From positions 68,694,372-68,758,371 of the forward strand of contig CM043953.1 in the NCBI GenBank assembly GCA_014529385.2: a stretch of 64,000 nucleotides of DNA, in the 5' to 3' direction. Positions 1 to 11,589 of this stretch are shown one piece after another (positions within the stretch are counted from its first letter, which is position 1; every line of letters begins with the position of its first letter). The notes below the pieces were generated by a model. The model ran no database searches. It was not told the origin of the DNA and saw only the letters and a list, made by a program, of their open reading frames with translations. Source of the stretch: Adiantum capillus-veneris (lineage: Eukaryota; Streptophyta; Polypodiopsida; Polypodiales; Pteridaceae). A program made the position numbers and the translations under genes.

Positions 1-1638
1 CCACTTCTAAGCTCTTTACAACACGCGAGCATTTTACTTTTTGATGGTTTGCCAATCTGATCCGAAAACCTGACACCCCAGCCACTGTGAGACCCATCTT
101 CTCAACGCATGAGTGTGTTATGATGCATATTTGGGCTCCGCCATCCACATAACCTTGTCCCAAAATTTTCCTTTTATGCCACACATCTACTATTGGACAA
201 ATGTCTGGTAGCTCATCCATTGCCAACACCTTTATTGAACCTCTCTCTGGCTCTTTCTCCATTGGGTTAACCATCCTCTTCCATTGTCGCTTTAGCTTAG
301 GCACCATCTCTATAAGCTGCCCAAAAGTAGCATCTGCCTTCCTGCTCGTCAGTCCTCCTTCAAGTCATAGCTTAATTGCCCATCTCCTAGTGGAAAATCT
401 GAAACATGAAACTTTCGACGAGCTCTCCTTTTCCTCTTGGCCTTGACATACTCGCCTTCATGGCTCTTTCCTTTCTTCTTACTAGGACCTGAGGCACTTC
501 TTCCTTCCTTATCATCTGTGGTCCTCTTCCCAATAGGCATCACTAATGTATTCTCTAGCTTTGATGCCTTCTCCAAGGTGACTACACTTAGCACTTTTGT
601 CTTTCCCTTTTCCTCCTGGGTCAGTCCACTGGTTCCTTCGTCTTCCTTAATTTCGATGCCATAATCATTTGACCTAGTTAACACCTGTCTTGGCAATGGA
701 TACATGTCTCCCCCCATCCTTGGTGGCTTATCAAATTGCGGGCTGATGTGACCCAACTCTCCACAATTATAACATGTGGGCGTCTGCCTCCAAAACCTAC
801 CATTGCTTTGTCCAACACCATTCCTAGGCCTTTCTTCACCTCCTGGCTGATTTGCAAACCTCCCTCAACCTCAATTATTTCCCACTTGACCTAGCATGTT
901 TAGGCTGAGATTCTTCATCAAATCTACCACTTGCCTCATGTCTTGCCTTAGCCCATCATCTTGCACTGCTGTAGTGACCACTGCTGGCATAACCTGAGTA
1001 GTAACAGGAACCACTGGTTTGTGATGAACCGCTGGCATGCGACCTTGTAAAGAGTCCATAGTCTGAAATTCAGATCTCATGGGCAAAGACTCCACCCCTA
1101 ACTGGCTCATTTTCCTCAGTTTCCACTCTTTGTTCCTTGCTACCTCTAGTGCATCTTCATATGTCCTAGGCTTCTTTAGCTCCACTCTCGAACGTATATT
1201 CTCCCAAAGACCAGCCAAGAACCTGTCCTTCTTCATCATGTCAGGCGGGGGTACCTATGGTGCTAAGGCCTTGTACATTCGCTCCCATGCCAATGAAAAC
1301 TTACGTATGTACGCATCTACTGGCTCACCTTCTTTTGTCACCAAAGCCTGTACTTCTTGCCACACTTTGTCAGAATCTTCTATCTTCACAAACTCCACTT
1401 CCAACCCATGTACTAGATTGTCCCAACTCAACCTTACAGGTGGATCAGCCACACGCAACTCCTCTTCAAATGCTTGAGACCAAACTCGTGCATCACTCTT
1501 CAAACAAATTTGGAAAAGACGTAACATCTGCACAGGGTCATGGATCTGGTTGCTAATGCAGGCAACCTCCATCTTTTCCAAAAAATCTTCCACATCTTCA
1601 TCACTTCTTCCATGAAACTCCGGATAAGAGAAAGCCAT
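1..1638 (-). pseudogene. Ty3/gypsy family A copy 1: gag to protease remnant
   Basis: Read on the minus strand from ATG at 1638 this is retroviral-type gag (capsid) followed by a nucleocapsid zinc knuckle and the start of an aspartic protease; the element runs off the left edge of the window. Gag begins MAFSYPEFHGRSDEDVEDFL and contains the LSWDNL..EFV, KVWQEVQ and RTYEDALEVARNKEWKLR blocks, nearly identical to the copy starting at 23,835. An in-frame TAG near 1,255 interrupts gag, and the knuckle near 760 reads CYNCGELGHISPQF, so its last cysteine is replaced by Phe; the copy near 24,695 keeps Cys. Near 120-160 a GYVDGG motif marks the protease active site. The gene is broken and acts only as repeat DNA. 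The assignment to gypsy gag-pol is firm. Confidence 0.88.
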
Positions 1639-1689
1639 GGCTACCCAAGTTACAATGCTTTCAGAACCCCTTTGAACACACGTGCAAGA

Positions 1690-3815
1690 AACCAAAACTT
1701 TTGACTACCCAATCCCAAGAAACTTCAATGGAGCTCAACTTTAGATAAGGACAAACACATGCACATCAAATGAGTTTTCATAGTTGATCATCGGAATTAC
1801 AACAGGCAAAGGACATTCAAAGATCTCTCGTAATCTTCTTGGCCCGAACATAAAGACTATGCGCTACTGGAAAAAAATCTTCCTGGACACATGAACATTT
1901 ATTTGGATTCTTTAAGTTAAATGAAAAGGAGTGAATTGAGGGCCATTTTGATCAGCCATTAAAACCAACCATGAAGTTCCCAAGAAGGCACACCTGACTT
2001 AACCTCTGATTTTGCCAAAATTTCAGCAGCATAACAGCATAAATGGCTCAAAAGACCAAAAAACCAGCCATCATAACTTGGAAAAATTTTGGCAGAGTTT
2101 CCTCAGAAATAGAGCAGTAGGAACCCAAAATATAGACTGTATATGTATGCATAAATTGTCAACAATAGAACCCGAGCATCAAGTAGGACTCACTAGTACA
2201 TAGCCTATGGTGAGGTCACAAAAAGGGTGCTCCAGCTACCTGTATCACCGAAAGGATCTCCACATTTGAGAATCCCCCAGCTCAATAAAAACCTCACACT
2301 ATCGACCCTCACACGAAGGCTAATGCAAATCGCGTATAGTCAAGTCTCAGAAATGACTATCTTCCAGACCAAGTCTCAGAAATGGTTGGGACTGCCAAAT
2401 ACAACCAAGTGTGGCTCCACAAATGCGTACAATGGCAGTTTCCACAAGTAACATACAATCCAGCAGACAATGCGCTCAAATAGGCGCCAAGTGATGCATA
2501 CCCACAACAACTGTAAGTGACATCACTGCTACTATATCACTGTACTCCAGCTACCTATACCTGTGTAATCACCTCTACCTGTACCTATCCCTATAACCTG
2601 TAATCTACAACCTGTAATCCCGAATCTCGAAGCTTGAAGCTCGAAGCAGAAGGTACTCGAAGAAGATCCTCCGTGGGGGCGCCAAAAGAATGTGAGCGGG
2701 ATGGAAACACACACAATGCCTCTATAATGACCCGACACACACTCTTGGGATGATACACACACACACATTATGGGGCACCACTCAGCTTACACAATCAGCG
2801 TGGCCGAGACAGGAAACACACAGACGGAGTGAGAAGAGAGAGATTTCCCACTTGCCCACTCAACACTCACACATACACACTCACAGAAACACTCTCAATT
2901 CAGTTCAAAGGTGGAAAATTTCTATTGTTTAGACTCAATGAAGCTCAACCCCAACACCAATGGGTCAAATAGTTTACACAGTATTGAGGAAATACACCAG
3001 ATACAACCACAAAGTTAAGTAGAGGCTTCACTCACCGGAGAAGATTACACAAAAAAAAAGCAGAAAAAGAGTGAGGAATTTGGAAAAATGGACAGTGCCA
3101 TAGCATCCGGAACGGCCCAAAACCCCAGTCTACAATGTCAAAGTGCTCAAATTCGACCTCGGATGAGCAGTTTACGGCCAAAACAGGCTCCAAAAACCCC
3201 AAAAACACACCTGCGGCTGTTCCTCCTTCCTTCTCCACGTTTTTTCTGGTCTTCTCTCTATTTTTTCAGTTCCCACACTTAGCTTTATTAGTTGGGCACC
3301 CTTGGCCTTTTAGATGACCTCAAACGGACCCCGAACAGACCAAAAACTGACCTCGCAGTGCATAGTTGTCACCTTTTTGCATCATCCGCACACCTGGCAC
3401 TCATTTCTTTTCAATAATGTGTCTCGCAACCACGTGAAGTGGCCCCAAAAAGTGATCCTAATGATGACCTTTCTGCATAACTCTCACAAGAAAACACCCA
3501 CGTTGTGTCCGTCCTCATCCGCGTGCAAATATTGACCCCGTTCGCCCTCCTGACGCCACTAGATGCCATCTGACGCACCTGCTTACCTCATGTCGTCGGC
3601 CCGCGGATAGCTTCCTCGAGAAGTTTTACGCGCTACCAACTCCTCCTTATTGTAGAAAAAACACAGTGGTACTAGTAATAGTGAAAATCGATGCACTATG
3701 TACACCCTGTCCTACCTGTACACATGTGGACCCCACGTAACCACCTGGCTCTGAAAAATGGGCAATTCTTTATTTGATGCACCATGCATGTATATGTACA
3801 TATGCGCAATCCCTT
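1690..3815 (-). mobile_element. Family A copy 1: putative 5' LTR / leader
   Basis: This ~2.1 kb non-coding stretch lies directly upstream of the family A gag and is repeated, in the other orientation, as 16,075-17,588 plus 23,170-23,834, where a transposon splits it. Shared landmarks include the block around 2,560-2,700, the block around 2,160-2,330, and the 3,540-3,800 block containing TGCATGGTGCATCAAATAAA. The short imperfect AC-rich stretch at 2,750-2,900 corresponds to a long (TG)n array in the other copy. Because no second LTR is seen for either copy, LTR versus long untranslated leader cannot be decided, and the exact ends are approximate. Confidence 0.7.
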
Positions 3816-3910
3816 GCTCCAAAAAACTCCTGACAACGTATCCAAGAAGCTTCATCAATTACGTATTTTATTCGAGTTGAGAACAACTCTTTCTTTTTTT
3901 GTTGGGGAGA

Positions 3911-4880
3911 GATGCTGCCTTCAATAGACTCAAAGACCTCTTGACCAGCAGTCCTGTCCTCATCAACCCTGACTAATTCACTCCTTAGCTCTTCTATACC
4001 CGAGGAATTTCAACAAGAAATTCAAGTAGACCCCTATTTTAGACCTCTTCTGCAAGAGATTCAAGCTCAAAATCCGAGGGAGCATTTTGTTGACTATACC
4101 TTAGCAGATGGTTTCTTTACTACCTAGAAAGTTTCAGCCCCTAGATATTCCTCAGATGAAGTGGGAATGTTCAAGTATGGACTTTGTCACTGGTCTTCCA
4201 AAGACAACTGGAAACTATGATTTTATTTTTGTCATAGTATATAAGCTCACTAAGGTGGCTCATCTAATTCCAGTCAAGCAAACAGCCACCGTCATCGACA
4301 TAGCCCAAGTATTTGTCAAAGAGGTAGTAAGATTACATGGAATCCTTGCAAGAATCATCAGTGATCGGGATGCCACCTTTACTTTTAAGTTTTGGTATCC
4401 AACTGAATCTCAGCTCAGTATATCATCCGGAGATTGATGGTCAAACTGAGCGAGTGAATCAAGTCATTGAAGATATGCTTTGAGCATACTGCAACCTATA
4501 GTCCCAGAAATGGATCAAGTTTCTTCCCCTGGTTGAGTTTCCTTATAAATCTCAGCCTCGTAATATCACCCTTTAAAGCCTTGTATGGTCAGGAATGTTT
4601 AGTCCCTCTTCAATTAGCCGACCCAGCTCTTCATGATCCTGCCACTAAGTCTATCACGAAAGAGATGGATCATCAACTTCTAGTCATTAGAGACAACCTG
4701 AAGAGAGCTAGTGATAGGTAGAAGAGCTACGTTGATCTTCATCGCTTCGCTAGAAGCTTTAGCAAAGACGAACAATTTTTCCTCAAAGTCAAACCCAAAC
4801 ACAGCTCCTTAAAGCCAGGGAAATTCCGTAAGCTTGCATTCAAATATTGTGGACCTTTTGGAATCAAATCAATATCTCCT
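3911..4880 (+). pseudogene. Ty3/gypsy family B fragment: RNase H start fused to integrase
   Basis: Positions 3,911-3,975 encode the junction before gypsy RNase H (FNRLKDLLTSSPVL), after which the frame jumps to integrase, so the RNase H body has been deleted. From 4,108 the integrase core is clear: SMDFVTGLPKT carries the first catalytic Asp and IISDRDATFT the second, but the Glu region around 4,430 is frameshifted. A further piece (4,467-4,721) with ALYGQECLVPLQL is the end of the core, and KPGKFRKLAFKYCGPFGI near 4,815-4,865 resembles the C-terminal SH3-like region. Multiple frame changes make it non-functional. The stretch from 4,880 to 5,690 is presumably the decayed 3' part of the same element; I see no intact frame in it. 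Confidence 0.82.
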
Positions 4881-5990
4881 TTTTGTCCAAACCCTTGATC
4901 ATATTTTGATTGGTTCTTCGGAACAACTTAGAATTATTCTTCAAGATATAGATGACACTTTTGATATAATTTTTATGTGGATGAAATCAATCGTCATATT
5001 ATGGAATTTAAGTATCTCTAGTCAGTCAATTCTTTTGAGATTCAGATTGTTTATGGTGTTTTACAAGTTTAATTGTTATGATACGTGAAATATATGATTA
5101 CCAAGTTAAAGATGAGACAGTAAGCTATAGACAAAAGAGAAAAAAAGTATGGAGGAAATAAAATTAGATACACACGGGAGGAGATGTTGCAAGATTTAAT
5201 TGAAAGATCAGTATGAAATCCTTTAACTGTCAAAAACATGGTATCAGCTGGATGATATTAATAGTGAAATGAGTCAACGCATAAAACGGAAAAAGTTAAA
5301 GTCTAGATAAGAATGGTAAGATTTTTACAAAGCATATTGAGACTAGATAGATAGCGAAGTGAAGAAATGATCTTCAAAACTCTCAAGAGAAGCACAATCC
5401 GGTCACACCAAAGGAAAAATACCTAGTTGAGTAAGATCACACTCAGCAATTAAAATACCCGAGTCATTAAGACTTCCTTATGATTAAGACTTTTGAGTTA
5501 GCACTAAAGTAAAAATAAAAAATGGAAGAGAAGTGTATTATTCAAGGTCCATACCAGCTTCAATGTCCTTTAATCTAAATACCCTAAAGTTACTAACCAT
5601 CTTCGATCACAATTTGACCAAAGATTGAGTCTGTCTACTCTCTAAAGCATGTCCCGAGATGAGGACAGCTCTTTCTTTTTGTTGGGGAGTTTGTAAGGTC
5701 CCTCCCTAAACCCTAAAGCCATTCAAAAAAATTTCGGCCTAGAAAATAATTTAGAAAAAGTAAGACCGACAAAGAAGTTATACGGACAACGAGACTTTAC
5801 TCCAGAATAAAAAGACAAGGATATTTCAGATAAGAAATTACGTCATCCCTATATTTTCCCAAAAAGATTAAGACTATTTTTATACTTCTTCGTCAAAAAT
5901 CCGTGTGGGAACTGATCTAGATCGAGAACTAGGAGAAAAAGGGACTACCTTAATTGAAAGGTAAAGTTAAGAGATAAGAACTAAGAAGAA

Positions 5991-6136
5991 AATTGGGGTC
6001 CAATAGTATTTGAGAAGAGAATTGGGGTCCAATAGCATTTGAGAAGAGAAATAGGGTCCAATAGCATTTGAGAAGAGAATTTGGGGTCAAATAGGAATTG
6101 AGAAGAGTATTGGGGTCCAATAGGAATTGAGAATAA
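5991..6136 (+). repeat. Minisatellite, ~27-29 bp unit, five copies
   Basis: Five imperfect copies of a unit built on GGGGTCCAATAGNATTTGAG follow one another, differing by single bases and small indels. They sit upstream of the TATA box of the family B LTR, in the position of its U3 region. Confidence 0.85.
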
Positions 6137-6155
6137 AATTCCACCCACCATTTCC

Positions 6156-6163
6156 TATATAAA
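6156..6163 (+). promoter_or_regulatory. TATA box of the family B LTR
   Basis: TATATAAA in the context TTTCCTATATAAACACC, inside the putative LTR and just downstream of its minisatellite. It is a canonical plant TATA box; use as a promoter is inferred from position. Confidence 0.5.
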
Positions 6164-6412
6164 CACCCCCTCTCCTTTTTATTTTGGACACACATATTGC
6201 TAAGCTACTTGCATACTTGCCATGCTCAATACTATGCTCAAGTAACTCAAGGTTTCCATTAAACCTTGCTCTTGCTCTCTCCCTCTCTTGAGTGTCAATC
6301 CCAAATGGGAGGGATACCTGCAAAAGATCTACGTCATTCCCTGGAACGGTATGGAGGACTCAGGGAGGTGAGTAGGGTCGAGTCTGGGTATGGCCCTCAC
6401 AAGATCAAAGAT

Positions 6413-7080
6413 CCCAATGGGAGAAGTACTTACCCTTAGTGGAGTATGCCTACAATAACACTGTACATACTTCCACGGGAAAATCACCTTCTCAGGTAAT
6501 TGAGGGAAGATCAAAAAGTCCCTTGCTACTTAAGGTACACGGGAAGATCTTCGCTGCAGATAAGTATAGCCGAGACCTACAAGAATCTTTCCAAAAGATT
6601 AAGGATGCTATCTCTATCTCACAGCAAAGGGAAAAGGCTGTTGCTGACAAGCACAGAAGAGCCCCAGCCTTTAAAGAAAATGATTGGGTCTTATTAAAAT
6701 TTCCCAAGGCTCGATTAAGACACACGACAGGCAAGAATCCTACGGGACACCAGAAGTACTATGCTAAGTTAGCAAAAAGGTACTATGGTCCCTTCCGGAT
6801 CCTTAGGCCAATCAATGAGATAGCCTATCAACTCAAGTTGCCCAATCATTGGCTCATACACAATGTGTTCCATGTGAGCCTACTAAAGCCTTACAAAGGA
6901 GAGCCACCACAAGAACCAGCTATTGAAGACCCACCGGAGATCGAGGACAAGGAAGAGGTGCTGCAGCCCGAGTCCATTCTCTGACATGAATACAAGGTAC
7001 TTAGAGGCGGTAAGATTATCCGATGATATCTTATTAATTTTAATAATTATCCTTTTGAAAGGCATACAATTAAAGGATAA
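6413..7080 (+). pseudogene. Chromovirus (gypsy family C) integrase C-terminus and chromodomain
   Basis: The reading frame starts abruptly at W-E-K-Y-L-P-L-V-E-Y-A-Y-N-N-T (6,415), the end of a gypsy integrase core, and continues through the GPFRILRPINEIAYQLKLP SH3-like region and HNVFHVSLLKPY (to about 6,890). After QPESIL there is a TGA at 6,982, and past it EYKVLRGGKIIRRYLI and NYPFE match the start of a chromodomain. This module, which directs integration by binding histone marks, defines chromoviruses. The N-terminal part of the element is missing, so this is a 5'-truncated pseudogene. Its 3' LTR follows at 7,450. Confidence 0.87.
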
Positions 7081-7432
7081 CCTAAACCTTGTCAATGCTT
7101 ACAAAGCTTCCCTAGAGTAAGCAAATGTACAAATGTTTAAAATGAAAAAAGTTTTTGTCTTATAATACTCTCTTTTTCTTTGTTGTGCACAAAAATGTAG
7201 TATGCATGCTTGATCAAGTTTGCAGAGATGACGTCTCTCAAACACCAAGTAGAGCTTATCACCCTACTATTGAAGACTAATAGGACTAATGTGCAGGCAT
7301 GCTTGCCGCAGCTTTGGCTCTGAAGCACCAAATGGACTAGTCATCCATTCTAAAGCGATGCCGTAGGGTAACATAGGGATCAGCTACCCGCTACAAAAAG
7401 GACTAATGAATATGAGTCAAGGACGGCTATGA

Positions 7433-7449
7433 TTTCAAGAGAGAGGTAA
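7433..7449 (+). other. Candidate polypurine tract of the family C copy
   Basis: A purine-rich run (CAAGAGAGAGGTAA) directly precedes the TGTCAT start of the LTR, where the plus-strand primer of reverse transcription should lie. Its match to a polypurine tract is moderate. Confidence 0.45.
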
Positions 7450-7989
7450 TGTCATAATAATCAATATCTAATTCTCCTAAACAATTTTCTCATGTTAAAC
7501 TGATCATTTAATATGGGGAAGTGCCAAGGGAGAAAAAGCTAGGATATTGGTTAAGCTAGTAGAACGGCCACAGTAGGTATCCAAAGGAGGGAAAATAGGG
7601 ATCCAAATGGGGGGCCATCCTCAAAAGAGCTATGTGAAACAATGGGCTCAAAAGACCCTAAGGTTCAGCCCATTAAGACTTCCAAAATGCTAAGGTTCCA
7701 AAATTCAAAGGTTGTGTCCAAAGGTCAAACATTAGGGGAATTGGATGCTTTGAGTGTGTCCCAAAAAATCTTTGTCAAGCCCTACATAGGAGGGGGCGAG
7801 CCAAAGAAGTAGGGGATGAGAGAGAAACACCCACACACACTCACAAGATTCATTTGTACACAAGGGGAAAGAGGGACACATGTCAGGCCCCTAGGCCAGA
7901 TGCCCACAAGGTATACTCAAATCCTATTGGATGGTCATGGAGATGAACCAATGAGAATTAGGCTAGAGTAAATCTAGTTTAATTAATTT
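7450..7989 (+). repeat. Family C 3' LTR, truncated
   Basis: Starts TGTCATAATAATC and is collinear with the first ~540 bp of the two minus-strand LTRs that start at 10,580 and 15,326. It stops near 7,990, in the middle of the LTR, where sequence switches directly to minus-strand gag of a related element. It is therefore the 3' LTR of the integrase-chromodomain copy, cut by an inversion or recombination breakpoint. Confidence 0.8.
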
Positions 7990-8603
7990 GAGGAAGATGG
8001 AGAAGAGGGTGGCCTCTTTCTCGCTTTTTTCTTGCCTTGATCTTCGTTGTCTTCATCATCACTTTCATAAGAGGAAGAGGATGAAGAAGATGGAGAAGAG
8101 GGTGTCCTCTTTCTCGCCTTTTTCTTCTCTTGATTTTTGTCATCCCTCTTTGAAGTATGGTGTGGAGAAGTATGCAATGGTCTTCTCTGTTTCGGAGGTG
8201 ATGGAGAGTATTTAGCCCGCCGTCTTCATGGAGCTATCTCTGTTGAGGTGGAGGGAGACTCACTTCTTTCTCGTTCGTTTGGAGGAGGCTCTTGAGTTCT
8301 TCTTTGAGAAGGAGATGCGTCATCAAGGAGCAAATTTATGAGTCCTTCATAGGGTTCCTCTTCTTCTTCCTGAATCGGAGAGAGACCTCTTTTGGAAGTC
8401 TCGCAAGGAGGCTTCCTAGGTGTTCTCTCGTCATGGTGGGGAGCTTGGAGAATCCCATGAGCACAAAGCTGTCGTTGCACGTCACTTTGAAGGGATGGAT
8501 TGCCCATGGCTTGTTGAAGCCTAGAAACAAGATAGTTAACTTGCTCATTAGCAAAATCAAAGTTATCAACATTAATTTCACCCTCTTTACTATTGTCAGC
8601 CAT
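7990..8603 (-). pseudogene. Family C/D copy 2: N-terminal gag fragment
   Basis: On the minus strand from ATG at 8,603 (MADNSKEGEINVDNFDF) this encodes the acidic N-terminus of a gypsy gag, then a Ser/Lys/Arg-rich tract (KKKARKR..SSPSSSSSSS) that is repeated twice. The same region occurs at 12,640-13,283. A stop splits the N-terminal part (8,226-8,603) from the Ser-rich tract, and the coding sequence ends at the 7,990 breakpoint. A PBS and a full LTR lie upstream, so it is the 5' end of an otherwise lost element. Confidence 0.78.
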
Positions 8604-9007
8604 TCTAACAACTTTTAGGTGTAAAATTTGTAGGTGTACTTTGGTACTTCAAGCCCTACTTGCTACTCCTCTTTACCCCTTTAGAAAAAGCACTCAAGCT
8701 ACTGTACCCATGGCTTGAATACCATTATTCACAAGGAATAGAAGAGAGGGTTGTTCAACATCAAAACAGCACCAGCTCCTGCCAAGCTTCTAATAGCTCA
8801 ATAGTGGTTTAAGCCATAGGCAAGCCCCGTAGAATTCCACTATTAAGACCATAGCTCTCGACGGTGATGCCCCGTTAACTGCACAAAGGCAGGCGCACTG
8901 CAAGGCTGAAAAATCCCTATTCTACTTACTCACATGCAATTAATAGTACCAACCATTATAGCTATCTTGAGGACCTCCCTTCTTGAGCAAGAAAAGAGAA
9001 ACCTTGT

Positions 9008-9020
9008 GCTGTGATACCAA
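9008..9020 (-). other. Primer binding site, initiator-Met tRNA type
   Basis: On the minus strand TTGGTATCACAGC follows directly after the CA end of the LTR. It differs at one position from TGGTATCAGAGC, the plant iMet-tRNA primer site. Confidence 0.75.
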
Positions 9021-10580
9021 TGTACCATTTAATGGTCTAGTAACTTGTGTGTAGCAGAAAATAGCATGAACATAGTGAGCATTTCATTAGAATAGCTTCC
9101 TAATGAGAATAACAAGACTGCTTGGGTGGAGAGAGCAACAAAAAGCATAATACCTAGTTAGATAGCATGAACAATACTTCAAAAGACAGATAAATTAAGC
9201 AATTGACAACATTTGAGGACCGGATTTGCATGGAGCCGGTCCCCCCTCCAAAAGGCTTTGTATTTTGGTTTCTCCCATCAAGAGACATTTTACAATACAG
9301 TTCTTTGTGTTCCTTCAATACTAGCTAGTGCAATGAAGATGGAAACTTCATGCACTAAGCAAAACACTTATCAAACACAATATCAATTCCCTCACGGTCT
9401 CAGACCCAAGACCTCACACACCTTCGAAGATGGTGAGAGCTAGCGGGGTATGAGAGTAGATTAAGAGGAAGAAGGAGTACTCTTACAAGAAACATGTACA
9501 TCTCCTCACATAATCACTCATATTAGCATAGCTTAGCTTAGTAATTAGCATGGTAGAGAATATGAGCATGCATTGAATCTTGGCTCTTGGTTGGATTTGC
9601 ATCACAAAGCCAAGAGTTGTTGGTGTAGGCCTCCCTTCTCACAAGCTTGGAGTAGGTGGTAAGCTTTCCATTAAAGCTTGAGAAGGAGAGAGAGTCTTCT
9701 TTACTTCACACATGAGATTGTGTGAGTGTGTGTGTGATAATGCCTTGCAAAAATCAACCCCCTCTCTCTCTTGGTCAACCTCCCTTGCTAATTACTCATG
9801 CTACAGCCCTATTGGACCTTCCCAGCCTCAGCCAATGTAAATTTAGCAGCATAAGTGATAGCCTTCTCACATGTGTCCCCCTTTCCCCTTTTGTGAGAGC
9901 TGTAGGTAAGTAATGAATGCAACTAAACTCTCATTGGATCCCTTTGCCTCCTGGCCAATAGGAATCAGGCAAGCCATTGGGTTGTTGAATGCTCATTGGT
10001 CCCCTTGGGAGACTCTCCAATAGTCTTCTAGAGAGCTTAATTCTTATTGGTTCTTTTATGAAGTGTTTTTAAATTAATGAAAATTTATTTCATCTAGCCT
10101 AATTCTCATTGGTCCACCTCCATGGTCATATGGCCTAGGGAGCTGACATGTGTCCCTCTTTCCCCTTGTGTACAAATGAAACTTGTGAGTGTGTGTGGGT
10201 GTTTATCTCTCATCCCCTACTTCTTGGGCTCACCCCCTCCTATGTAGGGCTTGACAAAGACTTTTTGGGACACACTCAAAGCATCCAATTCCCCTAATGT
10301 TTGACCTTTGGACACAACCTTTGAATTTTGGAACCTTAGCATTTTGGAAGTCCTAATGGGCTGAACCTTAGGGTCTTTTGAGCCCATTGTTGCACATAGC
10401 TCTTTTGCAAATGGCCCCCCCCTTTGGATCCCTATTTTCCCTCCTTTGGATCCCTATTGTGGCCGGTCTACTAGCTTAACAAATATTTTAGCTTTTTCTC
10501 CCCTGGCACTTCCCCATATTAAAGGATCAGTTTAACATGAGAAAATCATTTAGGAGAATTAGATATTGATTATTATGACA
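9021..10580 (-). repeat. Family C/D copy 2: 5' LTR, 1,560 bp
   Basis: Bounded by TGTCAT (at 10,580, minus strand) and ..TACA before the PBS at 9,020. It is collinear with the 13,694-15,326 LTR over its whole length, including the CAAATCCAACCAAGAGCCAA block and the GGACACATGT block. It contains only a short GTGTGTGTG run near 10,190 where the other copy has a long (GT)n. Its outer end abuts a family A fragment at 10,581 with no spacer. Confidence 0.85.
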
Positions 10581-11582
10581 ACAGGTGCTAACTAGGTCAA
10601 ATGATTATGGCATTGAAATTAAGGGAGAAAAGGAACCAATGGATTAACCCAAGAGGAAAAGGGAAAGACAAAAGTGATAAGTGTGGTCACCTTGGAGAAG
10701 GCAGCAAAGTTGGAGGATACATTACAAATTCCTATTGGGAAGAGCACCACACAGGATAAGGAAGGAAGAAGTTATGGGCAATTAAGTTATGACTTGAAGG
10801 AGGATCTGACAAGCAGGAAAGCAGATGTTACTTTTGGGCAGCCTTTAGAGATGGTGTCTAAACTAAAGCGACAGTGGAAGAGGATGGTTAACCCAATGGA
10901 GAGAGAACCAGAGAGAGGTTCAGTGAAGGTGTTGGCAATGGATGAGCTACCAGACATTTGCCCAATAGTAGATGTGTGGCACAAAAGAAAACATCTGGTA
11001 CAAGGTTATGTTGATGGCGGAGCCCAAATATGTGTCATAACACACTATGCGTTAAGAAGATGTGTCTTCTAGTGACTGGGGTGTCAGGTTTTTGGATCAG
11101 ATTGGCAAACCATCAAAAAGTAAAAAATTTGGGTGTTGTAAAGAGCTTAGAAGTGGAGGCGTATGATGCAAAAGTGGCGGTTGATTTTCATGTGATGCCA
11201 GCGGGGTTGGGAGCATATCCTATTATACTAGGTAGACCATGGTTACGTGCAGTGGGAGCTGTTCAAGATTAGCAACGTGGTATGATTAGTCTCTATGGAA
11301 AAACAGGTGCCAAGAAGCTATATAATATGGACACAAGGAAAGTATTGGAAGAGCTTTATGAAGATGAAGATGAGTCTAGTGACGAAGACTATTCCACAGT
11401 GAGACTGATGAGGACAGAGATAGTACTACCAGCAGTGATGAGGATGTTGATGTTGCATTTCTTCTGATGGACAAAGAAATCTAGGAGTCTGGTTTAGTTG
11501 CATTTGCAAATGAGATTGAAGATGAAAGTGAAGGGACTTATGAAGTGATTGAAGGGATGATGCAAACCAAGGTTGAATTGTC
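10581..11582 (+). pseudogene. Family A copy 2: gag end and protease fragment
   Basis: Plus-strand remnant of the same gypsy family as 23,835-28,857, starting at the GTGCTAACTAGGTCAAATGA block after the zinc knuckle. It encodes the linker (ISVVTLEKAAKLEDT), an internally shortened basic region, the protease active site GYVDGGAQICVIT, and VDFHVMPAGLGAYPIILG with GRPWLRAVG, the strand near the protease C-terminus. The downstream acidic EDEDESSDED linker is frameshifted. It is cut on the left by the LTR at 10,580 and on the right near 11,582, where minus-strand protease sequence of family D begins. Confidence 0.85.
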
Positions 11583-11589
11583 GATGCCT

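Larger units (their letters stand above)
5692..6330 (+). repeat. Gypsy family B 3' LTR (end approximate)
   Basis: A TG start (TGTAAGGTCCCTCCC) follows a typical gypsy end sequence (GAGGACAGC ... TTGTTGGGGAG) at the 3' end of the family B fragment. Inside are a tandem minisatellite and a TATA box in TTTCCTATATAAACACC, about right for a U3/R boundary. No partner LTR is present in the window, so the right end near 6,330 is set only by where chromovirus integrase sequence begins soon after. Confidence 0.55.

Noticed and set aside
5991-6136. CRISPR-like array
   Set aside because: The ~28-bp units are contiguous, with no unique spacers, and sit in an LTR of a plant genome: a minisatellite.
10581-11582. 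Host aspartic protease gene
   Set aside because: It is collinear with the protease of the gypsy element at 25,300 and broken by stops.
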